From contig VAZV01000155.1 of assembly GCA_005884765.1 (NCBI GenBank), positions 1 through 64,000 on the forward strand: a stretch of 64,000 bases of DNA, read 5' to 3'. This document shows positions 1 to 8,484 of the stretch, one piece after another; the first letter of the stretch is position 1, and each line of letters starts with the position of its first letter. A program made the position numbers and the translations under genes. This stretch comes from Alphaproteobacteria bacterium. GTDB taxonomy: Bacteria > Pseudomonadota > Alphaproteobacteria > Rhizobiales > Xanthobacteraceae. The notes beneath the pieces are model-generated. The model was not told the origin of the DNA. It saw only the letters and a program-made list of their open reading frames with translations, and did no database searches.

Positions 1-603
1 ACAGTTCCAATCAATCAATAACGATCGCTGCAATTTGGGCTCTCGTGGCTCGTTTTTAGGCGGATGTTGCACAATTACCACGACAATCCGATATCGATAC
101 CTATCCTAACTATCTGATTGGGCTGCACATTCTGGCCCGACGTGCTCGGAACGGATCTCCTGTCGACGCGCGCTACGAACAGCGAACGTTGGCGCATCGT
201 CAGTTCTCAACAACCGGAACAGGTACCGATTCGACTTGTCGGCGACTTCTCAGCTGAACTGTCGATCCACTCGCCATCGGACTAAGTGACGCATTCCAAA
301 AAGGTATATTCCCTTACGTGACCCTCATTGCAGAGTAGTCGCAGGACAACGCTGAATGATTTTTCTGAACCGCAAATCGGCCGGAGTCTGGCGCCGCGCA
401 CATTCTGCGTCGAACGCCCGTGATTCGTAGCGCAGTTTAGCGTCTTCGTCGCATCTTACATTGGCTACAAGGTTCTTGGTCAGGTTCATCGGGAGGTGCG
501 TAATGGGACGGGACCAGGCCAGGTAGGTTTTTCAGCGGTCTGGCGCGCCAACAACCAAAACCGCCGCGCTTGAAAAAAGGTCCCTCAAATTACTAGGCGA
601 GCG
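1..603. other. Gene-poor stretch, no supportable feature
   Basis: I see no reading frame here with recognisable protein character, no RNA gene and no clear repeat. A short open stretch on the plus strand ends at a stop near 285, but it lacks a start codon and resembles nothing I know. Given the decayed conjugation and IS genes beside it, this is probably degenerate mobile-element DNA; that is inference. Confidence 0.4.
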
Positions 604-845
604 CTATCCCCTACGTTCGGCCGCGTGAGATGATTTTCTTGATTTTGCAAAGACGCCATCAGTTGCCATAAACCTTGCCAGCATCGGCGCAATCTTGGCG
701 GGATCACCGACGGGATGACCGCATTCTTGAGCGAGCACTTCGGCATAGGCGACGAGGTCGCGACGCGATGCACAGCGGCCGGCAACTCAAATACGATCTT
801 GACAGGTTTGTCGTCGGGCAGCTCAGCAATTTTCAGCTTGGCCAT
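604..845 (-). pseudogene. DUF2274 protein of a trb locus, frameshifted
   Basis: The first 27 residues (MAKLKIAELPDDKPVKIVFE, then LPAAVHR) match the start of the small DUF2274 proteins encoded just after trbI in rhizobial and other alphaproteobacterial conjugation loci. After VHR the frame is lost. Skipping five bases (GTCGC, near 766-772) restores the expected continuation, which reads RDLVAYAEVLAQECGHPVGD and then PAKIAPMLARFMATD, ending at a stop at 604-606. The gene is therefore a relic with a five-base insertion. Its start overlaps the corrected end of trbI by about a dozen bases, as expected for an intact trbI-DUF2274 pair. Its molecular function is not known to me. Confidence 0.8.
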
Positions 846-1290
846 TTCTTTCGTCCTCTGTGGGCTTTAAGCACGAGATCGCGAGTGACGATTACGCACA
901 CAAGAAATCCGGGCCGAATCGTCAGTGTCGGCTGAACGTTGAGGTTGCGACGAACCACCTGCTGTCCGGTTTGGTTCAGCCGAATTCGTAGCGCCCAAAC
1001 GCAACGCCTGCAGGATGGCGGTGTTTACTTCCGGTATCCACACCCGATCCGAGCTCTGCCCCCACGCAAGTACGGTCGAGAGGAGCGCCGCCTTGAATAA
1101 ATCACCCCAGTGGTTGTCGACCTCGTCCTCAAGACCGGAATAACCCCCAGCATCAGCACCCAGCTGCCGCTCCAGGACGATCGAACGGCCGTTTGGCATG
1201 ATCAGTCGGGTCCAGACCAAAAGTAAGCGCGATTGACCGAACGCGACCTGGCTGTCGTTGACGCCGATCAGGCGTGCGCCCTGTATCCAC
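833..1290 (-). pseudogene. trbI: TrbI C-terminal remnant (conjugal transfer), truncated and frameshifted
   Basis: TrbI is the VirB10-like channel component of trb-type type IV secretion systems. The segment beginning GARLIGV, then DSQVAFGQSRLLLVW and RLIMPNGRSIVLERQ, followed by GLEDEVDNHWG, is the conserved C-terminal beta-barrel region. About two thirds of the protein upstream is missing. One extra G near 962 (TTCGGCTGAACC where TTCGCTGAACC is expected) breaks the frame. In the corrected frame it continues NQTGQQVVRRNLNVQPTLTI and RPGFLVCVIVTRDLVL, ending at 833-835. The apparent ATG at 1307 is not a trbI start: the bases before about 1290 come from an IS orfB. Confidence 0.85.
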
Positions 1291-1304
1291 GTCGTCTCGC
1301 GTCT

Positions 1305-1678
1305 CATGTCATGCGGCAGCAGCCGATGGCTTTACACGCCCGCCGTTCGCTCATCACGAATGTAGCTCGCAAATAAGCAACAGCTTTCCGCTCGGCCGGT
1401 AGCGGCACCACTTCTTTGCCAAAGGTCCTTCAACCGCGCGTCGTCCGGCATGGCGTCGGCCAGCAGTCGCTTCGCCGCTTCAGCCGCGTATTCTCATCCG
1501 CCAGCGTCTTGAGCCGCTTGGCCTCCGAGACCTCCATAACGCCGAACTTCGCTTTCCATCTATAGATGCTGGCGTTGCTGACGCCGTGCTTGCTGCATGG
1601 ATTGGCGACCGAAACGCCGGCCTCGTGCTCAACCAAGATTCCGATGATCTGCGCTTTCGAAAGGCGACTGCGCTTCAG
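1305..1678 (-). pseudogene. IS3-family (IS407-like) transposase remnant: orfA plus start of orfB
   Basis: The frame from 1678 reads KRSRLSKAQIIGIL, then HEAGVSVANPCSKHGVSNAS and IYRWKAKFGVMEVSEAKRLK, the helix-turn-helix OrfA of IS407-group elements. The normal ATG is CTG here. A short duplication (GCGGCGAA-like, near 1465-1480) shifts the frame in the leucine-zipper region. The other frame then continues RLLADAMPDDARLKDL. A third frame carries the start of OrfB (AERKAVAYLRATF, then SERRACKAIGCCRMT). OrfB is cut off near 1290, where trbI sequence begins, so the element cannot be active. No intact terminal repeats were found. Confidence 0.75.
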
Positions 1679-1714
1679 GCTCTGGTCCTTTTCGCGGGCC
1701 AGAACGAACTTCAA

Positions 1715-2268
1715 CTTGGATTAAGTTCGAGGGGCAAGGTCAAGCCCCACCACTTGCTGCTGTTCGTAACGAGCCCACGGATACGGTCAGCTTGGTCACA
1801 GCCTTACTTTACGCGCTTTACGCGGCATCCGTTTTGGGTGCTTCTCTTAACGCGTTGTCGAGAGCAGATGTCCGGCCATCATTTTCTAGATGGACTTGGT
1901 TACGCTGCCCGCAGCCGGACCTGCTTGCCCGGCCCCGCGTTCCTCAGAAAAACTAGGCCATTAGACCGGGACGGTGAGCGAGCTATAACGACAGCGGTTG
2001 CGGGGACGTGCAACCATGTTTGTCCTAATTTCGCCGACCCGTTTGATTTTGATGACTTCCGGTGAAAGTCGATCATGCCCACCTGTCCGTCCGATCCCAG
2101 CGCGGCGCTGCGGCGAGTTTCGCTATGCGGAACTGATCCGGCCGAGGTACAAAAATTGCACCGCTTGTCCCTCGATTTGTACCCTGCCCCGCGTCGCGCA
2201 GACAAAATTCCGTATTCTCAACACGTTAGAAACCGACTTCTAAGTTCTCCGAGCGCGCCAACCCCACC
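1715..2268. other. Spacer between two IS remnants
   Basis: Several overlapping open frames of 80-160 codons occur on both strands, but none resembles a known family and none has a convincing ribosome binding site. I see no RNA gene and no terminal repeats. This is probably degenerate mobile-element DNA. Confidence 0.4.
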
Positions 2269-2467
2269 TGGTCCGTTCCGGACACATGGGTTACGTTTCA
2301 TACCGGAGACATAGGTAACACTTTGGCCGTGTGCTGTCATTGATTGGCGGTCGCGAAGCCGCTCGCTCGCTACGGCGCTATGGGGGCGCGCTCGCTCGCG
2401 GCTTCGCTAGGTCGGTGACATCTGCAACACTCTGGGTCCGAAGGGATTGGCAAGGGGTTCGAGCCTG
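2269..2467 (+). repeat. Left arm of a ~190-bp inverted repeat flanking an IS481-type element
   Basis: This 199-bp arm is nearly the exact reverse complement of 3422-3612; the length difference is mainly one extra 8-bp stretch (TACGGCGC) in this arm. It begins at TGGTCCGTTCCGGACACATG, runs through the typical IS481 end motifs (GTTACGTTTC, ACATAGGTAACA), and extends inward to GGCAAGGGGTTCGAGCCTG. That last part is the reverse complement of the final codons of the transposase gene, so this arm is an inverted copy of the element's right end. Confidence 0.9.
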
Positions 2468-3482
2468 GCGCCGGCCATATCGGCACGCCAATCAGCTGCC
2501 CTTTCAGATCGAGGCGCAGATCGTGCGTCTGAAGCAGGATAAGCCGAACTGGGGCGCACCGAAGATCAGGGAGCGGCTTTCCAGGCTCTATCCGGATGTG
2601 CATGCGCCGGCGATCAGCACGGTCCATGCGATTCTCGATCGCCACGGCCTGGTCCAACGCAGGATACGGCGGCGCAACAGGGCAACCGGAACGGCGCTGA
2701 GCGTTCCCGGCCAGCCTAACGAGCTGTGGTGCGCCGACTACAAGGGCGAGTTCATGCTCGCCGATCGGCGCTATTGCTATCCGCTGACGATCACCGATTC
2801 CGCTAGCCGCTATCTCTTTGCCTGCGAGGCGCTCTCCACCACCAAGGAAGCCTATGCCTTTCCGGTGTTCGAGGCGGTGTTCAAACGGTTCGGGCTTCCC
2901 AACGCTATCCGCACCGATAATGGCGTGCCTTTCGCGAGCCCGAATTCGCTGTTCAACCTCTCCAAGCTGTCCGTCTGGTGGCTCAGGCTCGGCATCGAGA
3001 TCGAGCGCATCAAGCCCGGCCACCCTCAGCAGAACGGTCGGCACGAACGCATGCACCTGACACTGAAGCTCGAGACCACCAAGCCAGCCGGCAAGAACTT
3101 CCTGCAGCAGCAGGCCAAGTTCGATGACTTCATCGAATGCTACAACACTGAGCGTCCGCACCAGGCGCTCAACATGCGCATGCCGGCAGAGTGCTACCGT
3201 CCGTCAACCCGGCGCTACACCGGCCTGCCCGAGCTCGAATACCCATTCCACGACAAAACGGTCACCGTGACCACATGCGGGCGCATCTGCTTCAATCGGC
3301 AAAAGATCAATCTCAGCACCGTATTCGCCGGGCAGAAGGTGGGCATCAAGCAGGTGAGCGACGAAATCTGGCTGGTCACCTTCATGGACTACGATCTCGG
3401 TTACTTCGACCACGAGACCTGCAGGCTCGAACCCCTTGCCAATCCCTTCGGACCAAGAGTGTTACAGATGCCACCGACCTAG
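2331..3482 (+). pseudogene. IS481/ISL3-like DDE transposase, N-terminus replaced
   Basis: The catalytic core is intact. An rve/DDE domain shows the first Asp in LWCADYKGEF, the second in IRTDNGVPFAS and the Glu in PQQNGRHERMH, followed by the usual C-terminal region (ERPHQALNMRMPAECY). Clear family homology begins only at about residue 46 (WRRPYRHANQLPFQIE). Residues 1-46 are read from the inverted-repeat arm, i.e. antisense to the gene's own 3' end. The DNA-binding helix-turn-helix domain of about 90 residues that IS481 transposases carry at this end is missing. The enzyme is therefore probably inactive in binding its ends, although the open frame gives it a plausible-looking start at 2331. 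Confidence 0.85.
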
Positions 3483-3612
3483 CGAAGCCGCGAGCGAGCG
3501 CGCCCCCATAGCGAGCGAGCGGCTTCGCGACCGCCAATCAATGACAGCACACGGCCAAACTGTTACCTATGTCACCAGAATAAACCGTAACCCATGTGTC
3601 CGGAACGGACCA
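3422..3612 (-). repeat. Right arm of the ~190-bp inverted repeat
   Basis: This is the reverse complement of 2269-2467 over its full 191 bp, with few differences. It includes the last codons of the transposase (from about 3422), its stop at 3480-3482, and the element's right end up to GGAACGGACCA at 3612. Because it overlaps coding sequence, it is the original end and the left arm is the copy. Confidence 0.9.
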
Positions 3613-3621
3613 TGATCTGAA

Positions 3622-3666
3622 TGGCGCGCCCGAAGAGATTCGAACTCCTTACCCCCAGATTCGTAG
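3622..3666 (-). repeat. 3' fragment of a tRNA-Arg(ACG) gene, probable attachment-site scar
   Basis: Read on the minus strand, the segment runs from the anticodon loop (CTACGAA) and 3' anticodon stem (TCTGGGG) through a degenerate T-arm (GAGTTCGAATCTCTT) to CGGGCGCGCCA. The 5' half of the tRNA is absent and the upstream bases do not pair with the anticodon stem. A 45-bp 3' half ending in CCA is the usual footprint left by integrases that insert at tRNA 3' ends. Confidence 0.75.
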
Positions 3667-3820
3667 TTTAGTTAAAGGGCCAGAGGAGATGGCTCATCGT
3701 CCGAACAGAAAAATGGGCAACCGCACCAGTTTCGCACCAGAAACGACCCCATCAAAACGCAACGAACCCGATCGAACGCAGACGAAACCACAGTAAAATC
3801 AACGAATCCGATCGATATCC

Positions 3821-3869
3821 TCCCGCTCATAACGGGCTGGTTGCAGGTTCGAATCGCGCTGTCCCACCA
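3821..3869 (+). repeat. 3' fragment of a CAT-anticodon tRNA gene (Met or Ile2), probable attachment-site scar
   Basis: The bases CCCG-CTCATAA-CGGG form a perfect anticodon stem-loop with anticodon CAT. They are followed by GGTTGCAGGTTCGAATC and end in CCCACCA at 3869. The D-arm and 5' acceptor strand are missing and the T-stem no longer pairs fully, so it is not a functional tRNA. The sequence resembles rhizobial tRNA-Ile(CAT) or tRNA-Met 3' halves. Its 3' end points right, so an element that used it would have lain to its left. Confidence 0.7.
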
Positions 3870-4088
3870 GTGAATTCAGCGGATCCTCGAAACGTCGGTT
3901 TGGATTAACGCACCAGACAGTACTCAATTGCGTGAAATCCCATAAGCCTACTCTGAGATGGTTCACGCACGGGGACCTGTCCGATTTCCACTCCAAACTA
4001 ACCGAATGCGCGACGGACGGGCTTCTGCTCTGTTCTCAGCAGCTCTCTCGGCTTTGATCACAAAGATTCCCGGCAGTGGGAGCGCTGA

Positions 4089-4367
4089 ATGATCGAGCCC
4101 CGTGTCTTATCGAAAGAACAGGCTGCGGCCTACGCCGGTTGCGAGACGTTATCGGCGTTCAACGATTGGATTCGCCGAGAGATCGTGCCGGGACCGATTC
4201 CTGGAACACATAAATGGGATAGAAAAGCTATCGATGCAGCCCTTGACCGGCTATCCGGTCTTCAGCCTAAAATTGAGTCCGAACTATCACCATACGACGC
4301 GTGGAAGGCATCCCAAAATGCGAGTGCGGCTGAAGGGAATCAATTGGTCAATCAAAAAGCTCGCTGA
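4089..4367 (+). CDS. Excisionase-like small DNA-binding protein
   Basis: This 92-residue protein starts VLSKEQAAAYAGC and continues with FNDWIRREIVPGPIPGT and KWDRKAIDAALDRLSG. That is the pattern of short winged-helix excisionase/MerR-like (HTH_17 or AlpA type) proteins, where a recognition helix is followed by a wing and a 'WDRxxIDxALD' helix. A ribosome binding site (GTGGGAG) lies about 7 bases upstream. The gene overlaps the start of the integrase by about 50 bases, the arrangement typical of xis-int pairs. It probably directs or regulates excision by the neighbouring integrase. Related proteins also act as transcription factors, so the role is inferred. Confidence 0.7.
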   Translation: MIEPRVLSKEQAAAYAGCETLSAFNDWIRREIVPGPIPGTHKWDRKAIDAALDRLSGLQPKIESELSPYDAWKASQNASAAEGNQLVNQKAR

Positions 4368-5361
4368 CGGAACGTCGAAGGCCTACTGGTACGCTTGGAA
4401 GGGCGGCCCGCGCATCGACGCTGAGCCGGGTACCCCCGAGTTCATGCGGCTCTACAACGAGGCTGTTGCCTCGTACAAGAAAAAGAGCGCTGAAACATTC
4501 AGCTCGCTCGTTGACTACTTTAAGGATTGCAGCGAGTACAAAGAGCTTGGTGAGAAGAGTAAGCGAGCGTATGACGGCTACCTCAAACTCATCGAAGCCA
4601 AGTTTGGCTCGATGCCAATCGGCGCTCTCGAAGACAAGCGTGTGCGGGGTGACTTCAAAGAGTTTCGTGATTCATTCTCCGACAAGCCGCGCAAGGCGGA
4701 CTACGTCTGGGCAACCATCGCCCGCGTGCTATCGGTCGCGAAGGATCGCGGTAAGATCGCGGTGAACGTCTGCGAGCGCGGCGGCCGGCTTTATGAATCT
4801 GATCGGTCGGAGATAGTGTGGACCGCCGAGGACATCCGTACCTTCTGTGGTGTAGCGTCCGTCGAGCTGCAGGCCGCTCTCCTGCTCGCGCTATGGACGG
4901 GCCAGCGCCAAGGAGACCTGCTGCGACTGACCTGGAAGGACTACGATGGCACGTACATCCGGATGCGTCAGTCGAAGGGCCGCGGCAGCAAGGGCCGGCG
5001 CCGTGTAACGATACCGGCGGGGCCGCCTCTGAAGGCGGCGCTTGATGCTGCGCTGAGGGAGAAGCGCTCGGCCGTGACTATTTTGGTCAACTCATTCGGC
5101 CGCCCGTGGACGGAGGACGGTTTCAGGACGAGCTGGGACAAGGCGTTCAGGAAAACGTCGCTGAAGGACCTGCACTTCCATGATCTACGCGGCACCGCTG
5201 TTACGCGCCTTGCGCTGTCGAATTGCTCGGTGCCAGAGATCGCCGCGATCACCGGCCATTCGATGAAGACGGTGCAGGAGATCCTTGACGCGCACTACCT
5301 GGGTGGCCGGCTCGAACTCGCGGAGGCAGCCGTCAAAAAGTTGAGCGAAGTATACGGGTAG
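4318..5361 (+). CDS. Tyrosine recombinase / phage-type integrase
   Basis: The protein is about 347 residues. The C-terminal catalytic domain carries the conserved Arg in TGQRQGDLLRLTW, the HxxR box in FHDLRGTAVTRLAL, GHS in AAITGHSMKTV, and the nucleophilic Tyr in ILDAHYLGG. The N-terminal part (SLVDYFKDCSEYKELGEKSK) is a SAM-like core-binding domain. I chose ATG 4318 (MRVRLKGINWSIKKL) because family homology begins there. The open frame extends back to 4102, but that region overlaps the excisionase gene and looks like its shadow. The gene reads toward the 3' end of the intact tRNA-Lys 234 bp away, its likely integration target. All catalytic residues are present, so it may still work. Confidence 0.88.
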   Translation: MRVRLKGINWSIKKLADGTSKAYWYAWKGGPRIDAEPGTPEFMRLYNEAVASYKKKSAETFSSLVDYFKDCSEYKELGEKSKRAYDGYLKLIEAKFGSMPIGALEDKRVRGDFKEFRDSFSDKPRKADYVWATIARVLSVAKDRGKIAVNVCERGGRLYESDRSEIVWTAEDIRTFCGVASVELQAALLLALWTGQRQGDLLRLTWKDYDGTYIRMRQSKGRGSKGRRRVTIPAGPPLKAALDAALREKRSAVTILVNSFGRPWTEDGFRTSWDKAFRKTSLKDLHFHDLRGTAVTRLALSNCSVPEIAAITGHSMKTVQEILDAHYLGGRLELAEAAVKKLSEVYG

Positions 5362-5594
5362 GAACAGAATGAGTTGGGGATGTGGATCGATTCCAGGTGA
5401 AGGCGTCCTCGGTCGCCAAGGCTTCCGCGTGAGAGAGTGCTTCACGCCGCCGGGGAGCGAGCTAGCCGCTGTGGTAACGCGCAGCCATCCCGCCACTCCT
5501 CGCCGGCGTACGGACGCCGAACAAATTTCTCAAACCGCACGTCAAACCAAAAAGTCCGTTCTGATGCCTATGGGTGCTAAGCGCTTGAAAGACT
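5362..5594. other. Integrase to tRNA-Lys spacer, no gene seen
   Basis: This 233-bp interval should contain the arm-binding sites of the integrase next to the tRNA-Lys 3' end. I see no obvious direct repeats by eye and no coding sequence. Confidence 0.4.
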
Positions 5595-5670
<76 letters not shown>

Positions 5671-5837
5671 GGACCGGTCCGGAAAGCCTTCGTAAGAGGG
5701 CGTCGTTTAGCAAAGCGACCCCCCAATGTCCAGCAAAGGGGGAGAGGTTTTCCCGCGCTTCTGCCCGGCCCGCGAAGGCGAAAAGGCCGCCAGATTCGAC
5801 GGGCTTTTCAAAGATTTGAGAGGTCGAGGCGCCGCGA

Positions 5838-6386
5838 TCAGAGCCGCTCGCCGCGCCCGTCCTGGCCACGGTCATCGTGATCCATGCCGCGCTCGAACCA
5901 GCGATGCCGCCAGCCTTCGCCGCCAAAGCGGCCGCCACGATGGGTCAACAGCACAAGGCGGCGCTTCTGGCCGTCGTCGAGCGCCTTGTAGAGCGGGTCA
6001 GCCGCGTCCGCGATCTTCTTCAATGCCGCCGCGGACACCGCCATATTGTCGGCGCGCTCGCGCAGGCGAGCCACTAGATCCTCGGGCTTCTGCTGATCCT
6101 GCTGGTCATTTTCCGCCTTCATCCGCGCGTTGGCGCGATCGATCCGGAGCTTGGCGAAATCCCGCACTGCGGCCTCCACCGGCGGCCACAATTTCTCCTG
6201 GTCCGGCGTCAGCTTGAGGCCGGCATGAACCGCGGCTATCCGGGCATCGAGAAATGCGGCCCGGTCCTCCGGATTCATTCGCACGTGCCGCATGTGCTCA
6301 GAGAACCACGGGCGGTGCTGAGCATAGACGGCGGTCGAGCCGGCGATGGCGAGTGCCGCGATGGCGGCAACGGTAAACTTCCTCAT
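5838..6386 (-). CDS. Spy/CpxP-like LTXXQ-motif periplasmic protein
   Basis: The protein has 182 residues, with a signal peptide (MRKFTVAAIAALAIAGSTAV, cleavage after VYA) and an all-helical body. LKLTPDQEKLWPPVE is the LTxxQ motif of Spy/CpxP-type proteins, small periplasmic chaperones or stress sensors in enterobacteria. Rhizobial members with this length and a His/Gly/Arg/Asp-rich tail (HRGGRFGGEGWRHRW) may also bind metals; that role is inferred. The start at 6386 is fixed by an AGGAGG sequence 6-7 bases upstream. The 16 codons before it in the same frame are upstream non-coding sequence. The gene stands alone between the tRNA-Lys and the TRAP genes. Confidence 0.8.
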   Translation of the reverse strand: MRKFTVAAIAALAIAGSTAVYAQHRPWFSEHMRHVRMNPEDRAAFLDARIAAVHAGLKLTPDQEKLWPPVEAAVRDFAKLRIDRANARMKAENDQQDQQKPEDLVARLRERADNMAVSAAALKKIADAADPLYKALDDGQKRRLVLLTHRGGRFGGEGWRHRWFERGMDHDDRGQDGRGERL

Positions 6387-6511
6387 GCGAACCTCCTTGG
6401 AAAGGTCGGTTGATGATGGTCGTGGTCGGACGCGCAATCAACTTACAGTTTGGACAGGGTACGCCTTCTTACCAAGATGTAATTTCTCTCCATTGACCGA
6501 AACGAAAGACC

Positions 6512-7798
6512 TCAGATCATCCCGAGCAGCCGCGGCAGCCACAGCGAAATCCCGGGCGCGTAGGTGATCAGGCCAAGGAATGCCAGCATCGCGCACAGCC
6601 ACGGCAACACAGCGATGGTGATCTCGCTGATGCCCATCTTGGCGATACTGGATGCAATATAGAGATTCAATCCGACCGGCGGATGACACAGCCCGACCTC
6701 GGTATTGACGATCATCAGCACGCCGAGATGGACGGGATGCACGCCGAGCTTGGTAGCGAGCGGATAAAGGATCGGCGCCATGATCAGGAGGATCGACGAT
6801 GGATCCATCACGTTGCCGGCCAAAAGCAGGATGATGTTCACGACCAGCAGGAACATCCAGATCGAGAAATTCTTGTCGATGATCCACGCCGCCATGGTCT
6901 GCGGGATCTGCTCGTGCGTCATCAGGAACGAGAACAGCACCGCATTGGTGATGATATAGAGCAGCATCGAGCTCATGCTGGCCGCCTGCAGCAGGACTTT
7001 CGGTACGTCGCGGAGATTGAGCTCCTTGTAGACGAACACGGTGATGCAGAAGGCATAGACCGCGGCGACCGCGGCAGCTTCAGTCGGCGTGAAGATGCCG
7101 CCATAGATGCCGCCGAGCACAATGCCGATCAAGAGCAGGCCCCACAAGCTTTCGCGGAACGCTTTCCATTGCTGGCCGAAATCGGCCCGCGGCATCCGCG
7201 GATAGCCGTTGCGCCAGGCCACGAACCAGGTCACCGCCGCCAGCATCGAGGCCAGGATGACGCCCGGCACGATGCCGGCCATGAACAGTGCGCCGATCGA
7301 GGTGTTGGTGGAAACGCCGTACAACACCAGGATAATCGAGGGCGGCACCAGGATGCCGAGCGCGCCGGAGGTCGAGATCACGCCGACGCCGAACCGTCTG
7401 GGATAGCCGTGTTCCACCATGGCCGGCATCATGATCGAGCCGATCGCAACCACGGTTGCGACGCTCGATCCCGAGATGGCGGCAAACATCGCGCAGGCCG
7501 CGACGCCGGCAAGCCCCAATCCGCCCGGCAAGTGCCCGACCAGCGAGGTCGTAAATGCGATCATGCGCCGCGCCACGCCGCCGCGCGTCAAGAACGTGCC
7601 GGCGAGGATGAAGAACGGGATCGCCATGATCCCGAAATTGTCGAGGCCGGAAAACAGCTTTAGCCCGACGCTTTCGATCGGCACTTCCGTCATCGTGAAC
7701 AGGAATGTCAGAACGGTAAGGCCGAGCGAAATCGAGATCGGCATGCCCGTCAGCATCAGGGCGAACAGCAATCCGAAGATGAGAGCGGCGCTCATCAC
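6512..7798 (-). CDS. dctM: TRAP transporter large permease subunit (DctM type)
   Basis: This 428-residue protein is very hydrophobic, with about 12 predicted transmembrane helices, the length and character of TRAP DctM subunits. It carries the family pattern PFFILAGTFLTRGGVARRM followed by GHLPGGLGLAGV, GSSVATVVAIGSIMMPAM and PPSIILVLYGV. DctM is the ion-coupled membrane channel that takes substrate from the periplasmic binding protein. The start overlaps the dctQ stop by four bases (ATGA), so the two are translationally coupled. With dctP (8485-9486) it forms a complete three-part importer. The substrate, probably an organic acid, cannot be read from the sequence. Confidence 0.93.
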   Translation of the reverse strand: MMSAALIFGLLFALMLTGMPISISLGLTVLTFLFTMTEVPIESVGLKLFSGLDNFGIMAIPFFILAGTFLTRGGVARRMIAFTTSLVGHLPGGLGLAGVAACAMFAAISGSSVATVVAIGSIMMPAMVEHGYPRRFGVGVISTSGALGILVPPSIILVLYGVSTNTSIGALFMAGIVPGVILASMLAAVTWFVAWRNGYPRMPRADFGQQWKAFRESLWGLLLIGIVLGGIYGGIFTPTEAAAVAAVYAFCITVFVYKELNLRDVPKVLLQAASMSSMLLYIITNAVLFSFLMTHEQIPQTMAAWIIDKNFSIWMFLLVVNIILLLAGNVMDPSSILLIMAPILYPLATKLGVHPVHLGVLMIVNTEVGLCHPPVGLNLYIASSIAKMGISEITIAVLPWLCAMLAFLGLITYAPGISLWLPRLLGMI

Positions 7799-8364
7799 GC
7801 TTCTCCAAGCGCGATCGGCGCTTTCTGGCTGACCTCGATGCCTTCGACATGCGCGGCATCATGATGCGGCAGCGCGTTGGTGCGCCAATAAGCCCACATC
7901 ACCTGCAGGAAGCGGAAACACATCAGATAGGAGCCGAGCGGGATGCAGGCGTAAACCAGCCAGCTCGGCAGTTCGAGGTCGGGCGAGACCTGGTCGGTGT
8001 GCATCAGCTCGATGACGAATTTGGCGCCCATGGTGCCGACGATCGCGGTGAACAGTGCGCCGCCGGCGAGGCCGAACAGGATAACGCCCTTGCGCCAGCG
8101 GTCGTTGAGCCGGTTGATCAGCACGTCGACGCCGACATGGATGCCGGTCCGCACGCCGTAGGCGGCGCCGAACTTCGCCATCCAGATGAACATGTAGATA
8201 CACAACTCCTGCGTCCAGGCGATGTGGATCTGGATCAGATAGGGATAGAGGAACGATATCCCGGTGCCGAAGCGGTGCAGCACGGAAACGAAAATCAACA
8301 GCGTCGCGGCGCCCATCAGCGCGCTGATCAGGATTTCCTCGAGCCGATCAAGGATTCGAAGCAT
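7795..8364 (-). CDS. dctQ: TRAP transporter small permease subunit (DctQ type)
   Basis: This 189-residue membrane protein has four predicted helices, as usual for DctQ. The central WTQELCIYMFIWMAKFGAAY with the following RTGIHVGVDVLINRL is the family signature. It partners DctM in the inner membrane. It lies between dctP (120 bp upstream) and dctM (4-bp overlap) and is transcribed leftward with them. Confidence 0.92.
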   Translation of the reverse strand: MLRILDRLEEILISALMGAATLLIFVSVLHRFGTGISFLYPYLIQIHIAWTQELCIYMFIWMAKFGAAYGVRTGIHVGVDVLINRLNDRWRKGVILFGLAGGALFTAIVGTMGAKFVIELMHTDQVSPDLELPSWLVYACIPLGSYLMCFRFLQVMWAYWRTNALPHHDAAHVEGIEVSQKAPIALGEA

Positions 8365-8484
8365 CTTTCCCCCGTTGCATCCGGGTCAAACACCGGGTGC
8401 ATCGCCTACATTCCTGTGAAGTCGGCGCCGGTCGGTCCCCTGAATCCGGCGCCGCACAAGGCCCCTGAAGGGCTCGTCGAAATT

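Noticed and set aside
3596..3796. 66-codon frame across the tRNA-Arg fragment
   Set aside because: It reads through the tRNA remnant and has no family resemblance.
3821..3869. Functional tRNA with CAT anticodon
   Set aside because: The 5' half (acceptor and D-arm) is missing and the T-stem does not pair, so it is only a fragment.
4102..4317. N-terminal extension of the integrase back to 4102
   Set aside because: It overlaps the excisionase-like gene, has no integrase homology, and a good ATG with family sequence follows at 4318.
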